A stretch of 64,000 nucleotides of DNA from Rugalucina vietnamica. Taxonomy: Eukaryota > Mollusca > Bivalvia > Lucinida > Lucinidae. Of the stretch, positions 23,861 to 33,326 are shown piece by piece. The translations under genes and the position numbers were made by a program. How positions within the stretch are numbered: the first letter of the stretch is position 1; each line of letters opens with the position of its first letter. Below the pieces are notes generated by a model. It did not search any database, was not told where the DNA came from, and was given only the letters and a program-made list of their open reading frames with translations. The stretch covers positions 49,566,856-49,630,855 of the forward strand of contig OZ024874.1 of assembly GCA_964017185.1 (NCBI GenBank), read 5' to 3'.

Positions 23861-24217
23861 TTTTTTTTTATTTTTCATATAAATTTATTCAGTTTCCTAT
23901 TTACAGTAAAAACCGGTGGGGTGTAAACAGCCCCACACGGCCGACACCTTTGAAAAAAATATACAATTTTTGCACCTTACAAAGACCTATTAAATATACA
24001 CCGAGATAAAAAACAATTAAAGAAGGAAATGCTGAAGACCTAGATAGAATTTACTTGCTTACATTAATTAAAGGAAAGAAGAAATGGAAATGGATAGATA
24101 ATAACCTTTATATTGAAACTGAGCCCTTAGATGTATACTATGACGATACACCATTTAACAATAAGAAATTGAAATTGCATTTTTACAAACTTAGCCCTTA
24201 AAAGGTGTCGTAGTTGC
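23861..24217 (-). mobile_element. 357-bp retroposed fragment with poly(A) and target duplication
   Basis: Flanked by GTAATAGG at 23853-23860 and 24218-24225. The left palindrome arm (near 14345) has the empty site with a single GTAATAGG. On the minus strand the insert ends with an AATAAA signal and an A-rich tail (T run at 23861-23869), typical of LINE-mediated retroposition. Oddly, the plus strand carries a ~60-codon open frame (about 24010-24201, containing KKWKWIDNNLYIETEPLD) that looks compositionally protein-like, although orientation by poly(A) is minus. Source unknown. Confidence 0.8.
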
Positions 24218-24571
24218 GTAATAGGTCTTTTCCGACCAAGTCCAACACAAACCGGCTGTACAGACAAAATTATACGTGTTGTACAATACTTATGTAACAT
24301 ACTTTTCATTTGATAAACGTGTTAATATAAATGAATTAAAAATCTACTTTCCATGTTTTGTTTTTTTTCAACCTTGTTTGAATAATATAGATCTACATCA
24401 TCTACATCATTTTATTTTATAATAACAAAATTTTAAATTGCACGTTTGCGGAAACCATCTTACTTTGCTTTTCTTCAGTCTGTGAACATAAACGGTCTTA
24501 AACTGTCACAAGGGAAGCTACCGCTGACTTAATCAGTACAGTTATACTGGTATAATTCACCTTTATAGAAA

Positions 24572-24783
24572 GGTACAAGTAGGCAAAGATCAGGAAAAGG
24601 CGCAATCAGAAAAAAGATTCCCACTCCAAAAACCGAGGTGGGAAAAAACCAAACTAACAATCAGGTACTTATACCATGAAAACATATCGTAAGCCGAATG
24701 AGCAGCTATTTTCCCAATAGGTGGCCACTCAGATACATTTACTTAACTAAAAATATGAAAACATACAAAAGGCGCAAACAGAC
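24572..24783 (-). mobile_element. 5'-truncated Penelope-like copy (3' end only)
   Basis: The reverse complement matches 7087-7380 (CCCACCTCGGTTTTTGGAG; GAGTGGCCACCTATTGG). It sits between palindrome-arm bases TTCACCTTTATA and GACCTCGTG, which are ~14 bases apart in the left arm, so a few bases were lost on insertion. Confidence 0.8.
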
Positions 24784-24806
24784 CTCGTGTTAAAACACTT
24801 TTGGAT

Positions 24807-27800
24807 CTGAATCTGAATGGTTTACTGGTGACACGCCAAATTTACAATACCTCACCAGGGGGGGGGGGTGCGCCAGGAGGGAAATTAGTCCCTGGCTCTC
24901 ACAAGAGATGGGAACTTGGACACACAGTCGTCAGGCATTTCAGCAGAGGAGATCAGAGAATCAGGGAGGTCATTCCAGTCCCTGATAGTCTGTGGAAAGA
25001 AACTACTTTTGTACGCTTCTTTGTTGCTAGCTGAAGGTATCTGAAAAGCCAAAGAGTGTTGATTTCTACAACGCCTTTTCTTTGGGATAAGGTTATCTGT
25101 GGGTATTCTGGCTTTACCCTTTAGACCTTTGTATAACAATATAAGTCTACTATCCTTCCTCCTTTTCTTCCAGATTCCCATTTAAGTTGACCTAAAATGC
25201 CAGCCATGCTCCCAGTTTCAAAAAGTTAACATAATTTCCAGTCACAAACCTTGCCGCACAATTTTGGACCTTTTCCAGTTCTTCCTGGAGGCCATGAGTG
25301 TGAGGGTCCCAAACTGAGCTTCCATATTCCATAGTGCAGATTATATTTTCCTTTTGGTCCTTTGAGACCAGCGAGGGTATTCTGGGAAATTAGAAATTCA
25401 TCATTATCGGTAAAGATTCATTTTCTAATCGACGTTTTATACATTTGGTTCTGTTTGGATAATGCTAGTCCTTGAATCCTGTTGAAACTTGCAAAATTAA
25501 AGTATTTCCCTTTGGCCCCATTTCGCTAAATCTAAAGGGTCACTGAAGAGGCTTTAGTAACCGAAACCATGGTATGGCCCATCATTTCTCCCATTAATAT
25601 GCTCACTGCTCTTAAATGATCTCAGTTCTATTTTTATTCCATATTCCAAGACCGGACGCACCAGTCCTTTATAAGCTGCTTCTTTCACATCTGGGGGACA
25701 AGAATACAAATTTCTCCTCAAGAATCCGAGAGTTCTGTTAGCCTTTGTACCAACATCGGAAATATGAGTATTCCATTTCAAATCATTTGTGATAGTTACA
25801 CCGAGGTATTTTATACTTTCAACGTTTTCCAGTGCCCTCAAGGGTGTAGTTAGCCTGTATCTTACTAGACCGTACATTTGTCAGCTGCATCGTGTTGCAT
25901 TTGACGGGTTTAAATCTCATTCCCCATTTCCTAGCCCAACTGCCTAAACGATCAATGTCTCTCTGAAGTTTCAGTGTGTCCTCTTCATTCTTGATTTCAC
26001 GATAGCAAACACAATCATCAGCAAAGAGTCTTATTTCAGACTCAATGTCTGCTGAGATGTCATTTATATACAAGGAAAACAGCAAGGGGCCGAGAACGGT
26101 GCCCCGAGGGACACCCGACACAACTGGAGCCTGAGGGACACCCGACACAACTGGAGCCCAATCCGATTTAATACCATTTACCACTACCCGTTGTTGTCTG
26201 AAACAAAGGAAAGCATTTATCCAGTTCAGTGTTGTTCCACCTATTCCATAGCCAAACAATTTGCTTTTAAGGAGTTCATGGAGAGGAGTATCAAACGCCT
26301 TTTCAAAATCCAGTATAAAAGTGTCAACCTGGCCTTTTTTTGTCTAAGATTTTTGCCCAATCATTTATCACCGTAGTGTAGTCAACTGAGTTTCACAGCT
26401 ATGCCATTTCCTAAATGCGTGTTGTCTGTCTGACAGAAGTTCATGTTTATCAAGATGGGCCATAATATTTTAGCATACAATTTGTACAAGAAGCTTACAA
26501 GGAATGCATGTCAAAGAAACAGGGCGGTTATTGCGGACAAGAGACCTGTCGCCCTTCTTAAACAGGGGGCAAATATTAGCAAGAGACCATTCTTTAGGAA
26601 TTTCACCTGTATCAATTGACTGCTGGAAGAGATGGGCGAATACCGGACCTAATTCCATTGCCAGTTCGTTTAGGACTCTGGGATGAAGCTCATCAGGCCC
26701 TAGGGCTTTAGACGGGTTAAGACCTTTTAGAAGTTTGGTCACCCCTTCCTTTGTGACCACAATATCATGCGTGAACGGGGCAGATCTATCCAGAATCGGG
26801 ACCTGTTTGTATTCACTTTTAGTGAAAACATCCGAGAACTGACCATTAAATTCTTCCGCCTACTCAAATTCGGATTGTGCAATTCCACTTCCATTCCTCT
26901 TTTTCAACGGGGGAATACCTTTAGTATTTTTTTTTTCTGACTGTTTATGTACCTGTTAAAGTCTCTAGGATTAGCCTTAACATCTCCTACCAAGTTGTTC
27001 ACGTAAAGATCATGCTGCTTCCTGATATCAGCTTTGGTTTCTTTTCTTCAGGTGTTATCCAAGGGACAGAGGAAACTGAGCGACTAGTTTTTGAGGGGAT
27101 ATGTTTATCTGCCGATTCCTGAATAAACGATGTAATGAGATTGAAAATTTCTTGGACCGACCGAGTATCTGAGTAACCGTTGAAGTATCTTTCCTTTGCA
27201 AATTTGAGTGTTTCTGCTCTAATAGATTCATAATTACCTTTCTGATAACGATACACTTTTCTCCTAGGTTTCTTTATAGGGGGGATAGCAATTTTCAATG
27301 TGCCAGAAATAATGTCATGATCACTGAGCTTGTCCGGGGAATGAATGTCTACAAACTGACCAGGAAGAGAGGTCAAAATTAAGTCTAAATTACTTTTTTC
27401 TCTGGTGGGGAAATTGACTAATTGTTCAAAACCATGGTCATTCATGATATTTGTCTGACTCAATGATGACCCAGATTTGTTGAGTCTGTCCGGCCATACA
27501 ATATCTCTAAAGTTAAAATCACCTAAAACGTGAATTAAGGGGGGTTTGTTGCCTTTATTAATGTTTTTGATTTTGTCAAGCTAATCTCTAAATAAATTGT
27601 CAAACTTTTCCAGGGAATTCACTAAATCATTTCCATTGTCCGATACTGGTAAATGACCATCTACAGGTGGTCGATACCAGCTAGCAACAAAGTGAGTTTT
27701 TTATTTACAAAAAGTTTGACCCAAACTGACTCTGGGTCATTGTCCAATTCTGTGAGGGGCATGTGTGGGATGTGCTTGTGCACAAGTAACATGACACCAC

Positions 27801-28548
27801 CACCATTTAAGGTTCTGTCTTTTCTGTACATGCTGTATGGAAAAGAGTCCGGAAATAATTCAGACGTTAATATTTGTCTCCTGAATCGCTACAATCTGAG
27901 ATTGATGAAAGTCAATGAAGGCCAACAACTCAAGCTTTTTACCTCTTATACTGTTTATGTTGATACTGGAAAATTTCAGACCACTAATAAAACTGTTTTT
28001 GCTAGTCAAGGTTTCAGTGGACTTGGTTTCATGACCTTTTGCAAGTAGGTCAAACCGATTTTCACTTTCCAAGTTAAACTGTTCATTGAAAAAAGAGTCT
28101 GAAATTTTGAAAAAGTCACATTTTGGGCAAATCCATGTACAGTTTGAGTTTTGCTTAATTTCATACTCTGAGTCTGACATAAAAGAACAGTTATTGTGCA
28201 CCCACATTTCACATTTGTCACACTGGACAGCCTTATTGGAGTTCAAAACAGCAACATGGCATAGGCTGCACTCAGCACTGCAGTTCGGACAATACCAAGA
28301 ATCATTACGCGACTCAATCATTCAACGGGACCAAGATTTACGCAAGACGCATGGAAGCGTTTCTCGCAATCTTCACATTTGACTACTTTCTCGGCCGCCT
28401 TGCAATACTTCTTGCACGTGCGGCACTGAAACCTGGGGACTGGGTTCATTTCGATATCTCCAGCCAGCCAAAATAATAAGAATCAACAAATTTGTTCCCT
28501 TTGAAGGATTGAAACTGCGTAATCCTTCGGAGCCTCTATAGTTACCTA
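24807..28548 (-). mobile_element. Near full-length LINE (CR1/jockey-like), multiply frameshifted
   Basis: Target duplication TTTGGAT (24800-24806 and 28549-28555) with the empty site in the left arm. On the minus strand from ATG at 28449: cysteine-rich PHD-like finger (QCRTCKKYCK, CEDCEKRFHASC, a frame break near 28321, then WYCPNC, CDKCEMWVHNNC, WICPKC). Next comes an APE-type endonuclease (SININSIRGKK at about 27950; LSDHDII at about 27325). The reverse transcriptase follows (NPSKALGPDELHPRVL at about 26700; RPVSLTCIPCK; GTVLGPLLFSLYINDIS at about 26090; LFADD at about 26020). The C-terminal domain ends with RDWNDLPDSLISS near 24940. It is broken by frameshifts and stops (about 28321, 27655, 27000, 26470), by an S306 insertion at 25331-25636 and by a 27-bp duplication at 26106-26159. 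Its 3' end carries ATTCAG repeats. PHD-bearing LINEs are known in several invertebrates; clade placement is provisional. Confidence 0.88.
25331..25636 (-). mobile_element. S306 element inserted in the LINE
   Basis: Interrupts the LINE protein between VLEYG and the SSVWDPHTHG continuation. Flanked by an 11-bp duplication TTCCATATTCC (25320-25330 and 25637-25647). This gives the exact length (306 bp) and ends of the family. The long target duplication suggests retroposition rather than cut-and-paste. There is no A tail and no Pol III box that I can see. Confidence 0.9.
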
Positions 28549-28819
28549 TTTGGATATATCAGTGATTCTCATTGATTCGTGCATTTAACGTGTAACACCC
28601 TGACGCCCTGACACTCGGGCATATCACTTTGAAATCAAATGCATCATCAGTAACACAGCGGAGGGACTTTAACCTCTGTCGAATAATTGTTTACATAAAT
28701 TGCATCAATTAAATGACCCTTAAAGAAAAGAAGGCATTGCTGAATAAAAACAAAGTTCATCAGAGGAATGTTTAAAACAAATTTATTTTAAACCCAAAAC
28801 CTATAAATAAAATATAAAG

Positions 28820-29280
28820 AGATCCTTTGGAAAAAACAGTCAAAGTGAGATGATATGAACAATATTGCGCAATTCCTTATCAGCAAAACTTGTCCGTGCA
28901 ATGTATATCCCCTTAAACCCCACTTTTATATAGAAAAACTGGGTATACCTATTTTTCTTATTTTTGCTTCAAAACATAGATTGTGGGTACTCGTTAGAAC
29001 CGCCTCGGCGAGGCGGTTCTAACGTGTACCCACAATCTATGTTTCGAGTAAAAATAAGAAAAATATATAAATTTTTCTGCTGAAATTTGAAAGCTCAAAA
29101 ATTCTTTGTATATTGCATGGGCAAGTTTTCGTAATGCGGGTAATGATACCTCATTAGTGATCTATGAAACCGGCAACCAAAGACACACACTTGTGCTGCA
29201 ATTTTGAGAATTTACACAAGGGTAGTCTTTAAAACCAAATTTAAAAGTTGCTGGACATCTTAGTTAATCATGACCTGTAA
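28820..29280 (+). mobile_element. S306 copy split by an H260
   Basis: 28820-28876 (AGAGATCCTTTGGAAAA) and 29138-29280 (CTCATTAGTGATC; ACCAAATTTAAAAGTTGCTGG) are one S306 copy, matching 13525-13715 in the other arm. The H260 at 28877-29137 lies inside it. Confidence 0.8.
28877..29137 (+). mobile_element. H260 element inside S306
   Basis: ATCAGCAAAACTTGTCC to GGCAAGTTTTCGTAATG with a near-perfect hairpin (GAACCGCCTCGGCGAGGCGG). The left arm shows the empty site (AATTCCGGGTAAT) and no clear target duplication around this insertion. Confidence 0.88.
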
Positions 29281-29415
29281 TAAAATGTTTCGTATAACAC
29301 CATCTGTACATGTACATATCATTTTATCACTTGTGTTTTATCATATATACATTTTTGACACATTTATGCAAAAGGATCCACATATTTTTTATCATCAGAT
29401 AATAACCACAGGTTG

Positions 29416-29420
<5 letters not shown>

Positions 29421-29460
<40 letters not shown>

Positions 29461-29570
29461 GTCTTTATTTCAAGAGGGTAACACAATTAGTACAAAACTA
29501 ATCTCCCTTGCGGCCCTCAAATATATACAAACATATACAAATTAACAATTGAATGTGAAACTAAATATGG

Positions 29571-29615
<45 letters not shown>

Positions 29616-31088
29616 CTCAAAAACAATGTTTTAAAAGAGGCCAACAAAGAAAAAAAGTATGAATTATAATACAAATGAATGAATGAATGAATGAATGAAT
29701 GAATGATTACTGTTTACTTACATAAATACATACATAAATAAAAAGACATGATATTTCAAGCTTTCAACCACTTAATGCATCTATTATGAAAAGATTCGGT
29801 AGTAGGAGCACTTTTTACTGCAGTGTCAATACAATTCCATATCACTGGCCCTGAATATGCCAAACTGACCTTGAATAATTCTGTGTTTGGCTTGGGCAGT
29901 ACAAAGTTGTCTGAGGTGACAGAACGGAGGACAAGTGAATCATTAGCATTTCTGTTGTCCTGTCGTTTAGTAAACATTACATTTATATACTCTGGAGTAA
30001 TACCATTAGAGACCTTAAACATGAATTTCGCCTTTCGAAAGAATATCCTTTCTGATATGGTCATGATTTTTAAATCATTCATTGACTGATAAACATTGGC
30101 ACAATTATAGTCAAGAATAATTCTGCATGCTCTTTTTTGGAGTCTTTCTATTTGCATCAGGTTTGTTTTTGACATGCTACTCCAGACTATATTTGCGTAA
30201 TCAAGGTGTGGCTGTATATAACTTTTATAGTACATCACACTGTATTCAGTAGACAAATAATTCTTTACTTTAGACAAAAGCCAAATGTTTGTAGACATCT
30301 TTTTGGTAACTTTCCTGACATGTTCCCCCCATGAAAGGTTGTTATCAATTTGAACACCCAGTACTTTTTCATTGGAAACAGTCAGTAACTGAATATCATT
30401 AAGTGACAGGTTTAGGTCATCATTTACTCTTGTTCGTCGCTGCCGTGTCGTTACTAGCATTACTTTGGTTTTTTCTGTGTTAATTATCATTCCATTTTGC
30501 TTACACCATCTAACTAAATCTTTTATTGCTAACTGGAGCTTTCTTTCAATTTCTTCCTTTGAACTATTGATTTCATATAATGTTGAGTCATCTGCATATA
30601 AATCAGTCATCACCTTTAAATGCAGAGGAAGATCATTTATGAACAAGAGAAATAAAAGAGGCCCTAAAATGGATCCTTGGGGTACACCACATTTAACAGT
30701 TTCCTTATCTGAATCTACGTTTTTAAATGTTACTATTTGTTTTCTTTCAGAAAGGTAGGACTTGAACCAGTTAAGGGTAACCTGACTAAACTGGTAGATT
30801 TCTAGCTTTTTCAATAAAATATTGTGATCAACTAGATCAAATGCTTTACGAAAGTCAAAGAAAATAACACCAACTAATTCACCATTGTCTAAAGCTTTTA
30901 ACCATTTTTCAACCATATGAATGAGTGCAGTCTCACAAGAATGGTTACGCCTGAAGCCAGACTGAGTATCATGCAGAAGTTTGTAACTTTCTAAAAAAGT
31001 AATCAAACCCTCATGGACATGTTTTTCAAAAAGTTTCGAAAGTACAGGTAAAATTGATATTGGCCGAAAGTTGTTTGGGTCATTAGAT
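29421..31088 (-). mobile_element. 5'-truncated LINE with intact C-terminal reverse transcriptase
   Basis: The left arm keeps the empty site (GGTTGCTGAACAATCAACC). The element starts inside the reverse transcriptase (SNDPNNFRPISILPVLSK) at about 31083 and ends in a (TAA)n/(ATT)n tail at 29421-29459. The 3' non-coding part holds (CA)n at 29573-29612 and (GAAT)n at 29675-29705. The words TCCCTTGCGGCCCTCAAA of its tail recur near 45455, pointing to another 3' fragment there. Confidence 0.88.
29756..31082 (-). pseudogene. LINE reverse transcriptase, C-terminal ~440 residues, N-terminus missing
   Basis: Uninterrupted from the insertion junction to a stop at 29756. Seen in order: NNFRPISILP; FFDFRKAFDLVDH (palm A, catalytic Asp); KCGVPQGSILGPLLFLLFIN (palm B); LYADDSTLY (catalytic YADD); then the thumb and C-terminal region (VLGVQIDNNLSWGEH, YIQPHLDYANIVWSS, RLQKRACRIIL), ending near HNRCIKWLKA. 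This belongs to the apurinic-endonuclease type LINEs (jockey/CR1/L2 assemblage); I cannot fix the clade. The endonuclease and any first ORF were lost by 5' truncation, so it is dead on arrival. The clean frame suggests a relatively young insertion compared with the LINE at 24807. Confidence 0.88.
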
Positions 31089-31588
31089 CAACAATCAACC
31101 ATTAACATACGTAGAGCTTATGTTGACACAATATTGCGCCTAATGCAATACCAGGCCGATGAACTACTATATCACGTAAAACAATACAATCTTGTTCGGA
31201 GCAATCTGAAATTAGTGGACACCCACGCTTAATAATGCCATTGGCTTGTCTTGGTACTGATTGAAAGACGCAATTATGAACTGTCCAACAAAGTCAATCA
31301 TTATTGCATAAACACCGCTGTAACTGGCAACAAATCAAAAGGACGGTTGCTCTTGGTTTTAAAATATTTGTATTTATTTAACTTTTCTTCATTTGTTGAG
31401 ATGATAGTGTTCTCGAGATCGAGCCCCGGTGTTCAGTTACAACCCAGCGCAGAATGGTCTTAGGACGTGACGAACAGGGTGTCTCATTCAATCTAATCTC
31501 TGGTGTAATTTACACTCGAAACTTGCGAAAGGATATATAACGCTCTGCTTTACATATTCATACTGGTGAAAGTCAGATATCAGATGTA

Positions 31589-32287
31589 TACAACATTGCT
31601 GAGAGGGTTATAGTAAGAATTTTCACCCTGAGGAAATGATTATCGACCGAGGCGAAGCAGAGGTTGATAATCATTTTCAAAGGATGAAAATTCTTACTAT
31701 CACACTGTCTGCAATGTTGTATTTATTTTTATCATACCTCATATAAATTTCCTATGTTAAACTTCCATAGGCCGGAGGGTGAAAATTCTTACTATCACCC
31801 TGCGATAATTTCGACTATCATATACGCTTCGCCTCGGTCGATAATCATTTCCTCAGGGTAAAACGTCTTACTATCACCCTCTCAGCAATGTTGTATTTAT
31901 ATAATCTTACCGAAATTGATTAAAATCGAAAACACATGATCCGATTTGAATGGGTAATGCCAATTTTTGCGCGACGTTGTGTAACGTTGTTTCGCATTGA
32001 CGTAACGCCATCAAAACAATCGATCGCCATTCATTCTTTTTAACGTCAATTTAACCCATTTTCAGTTACCTAAATATGTTTTGTTTGTTGGCTTCACTTA
32101 ATCAAGATACTATTAACATTATGTGTTTAGACGGCACCGTCATTCAGATAAAACGTTTTAGAAAAACGAACTGTACGAGCATATTTTATGCGCATGTGAT
32201 AGTCGAAATTATCGCAGTGTGATAGTAAGAATTTTCACCCTCCGGCCTATGGAAGTTTAACATGGGAAATTTATATGAGGTGTAATA
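31589..32287. mobile_element. Foldback block with interleaved inverted ends
   Basis: Present only in the right arm. 31589-31650 pairs with 31670-31727 and with 31820-31900 (words TACAACATTGCTGAGAGGG, GACCGAGGCGAAGC). 31735-31820 pairs with 32205-32287 (CCTCATATAAATTTCC; CCATAGGCCGGAGGGTG). Recurrent phrase: TTCTTACTATCACCCT. No coding frame. A cousin with GATAATC-type words is at 49985-50440. Confidence 0.7.
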
Positions 32288-32611
32288 AATGGTAATAATA
32301 CGCAAGTATTCCTGCAAGAGAGAAAAAATACTATAATCATGTTATTTAATTTACTGTCATTTTGTTTTTATTTTTATTTTATCTTATTTGATAAGTTTTC
32401 CCTCTCTTTCCACAAATGAGTTTTATGCATGTTTTCGCATTAATTTTAGATACAACAGTAGTCCCTTCCATTTTCAACATTTTTAAGTTATGCATACGAA
32501 TTCCATTTAGGCACATGCTAATGACCAAAACTATGTCTGTACGAAGCAATCCGCTTCCCAATTATCAATTGCTCATTTAAAGTATCAACTATGCACCTTA
32601 ATATGCGCATT

Positions 32612-32806
32612 TCATATATTTAGTTAAGCAAGGGTAACTGAGTGGCCGCCTATTGGAAAAATAGCTGATCACTCGGCTTACGATATGATTTCGTAGTATT
32701 ATACAAATACCTTATTGTCAATTCAGTTTTTCCCACCTCGGTTTTTGGAGTGGGAATATCTGATTGCGTCATTTCCTGATCATCACCTACTTTTACCTTT
32801 TTAATC
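32612..32806 (+). mobile_element. 5'-truncated Penelope-like copy (3' end only)
   Basis: GAGTGGCCGCCTATTGG and CCCACCTCGGTTTTTGGAG in the order seen at 7200-7320, with a small deletion before its end. Confidence 0.8.
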
Positions 32807-33326
32807 ATCATATCACTTAGATTTCAATTCTTACACTTTGCTTTCAATTCTGATAGAAACAGATTCCATTGTATCAAATACATAAATTCTACGATGTAAT
32901 GAACAAAATCAAGCACATGTGCTCATGTCAGCAATACAATGTGAGCAACTTTTTTCAATTTTCTAAAATAACTTTTTGGATGATTTGTTTTTAAAAAAAA
33001 TAAATTTAGCCGAAAAAGCATATTCCGCACCGAATTTGGCATTCACGTCAGTCAAAACTCTTTCCCGCGTTAATCTTTTTAGGATCGACTACTCCGGAAA
33101 TACCCGTTTCATTTGCACTTTGCATTTGCGACCAACTTTGCTTCGCAATGAGTAGAATTAGACCCTCTCCTCTATATGGACGCAGTGTAACTTCGTGTTT
33201 CATGGTAAGTTAACACCCAATATGTTTAACACTGCATAAAGTGTGAACGCGTTAATGCGGAATAAGTAACTCTGAAATATGGTGTCGCAGAATGAATTGT
33301 CTGATGCAAACAGACGCAAACGTTTC
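32807..33326. other. 3' flank of the ABCG frame
   Basis: AT-rich, no gene recognised. It may include the former 3' untranslated region of the ABCG copy, but I see no convincing minus-strand polyadenylation context. Confidence 0.4.

Larger units (their letters stand above)
19590..32408 (-). repeat. Right arm of the ~21-kb imperfect palindrome
   Basis: Reverse-complement partner of 11072-17648. It is longer because of private insertions: H237 (19855-20091), a disrupted H260 (20194-22184), a retroposed fragment (23861-24217), a Penelope-like tail (24572-24783), a LINE (24807-28548), an H260 (28877-29137), a second LINE (29421-31088) and a foldback block (31589-32287). Removing these restores collinearity with the left arm. 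Confidence 0.85.

Noticed and set aside
29823-30758. Plus-strand frames opposite the LINE reverse transcriptase
   Set aside because: They are antisense shadows of a clear minus-strand RT.
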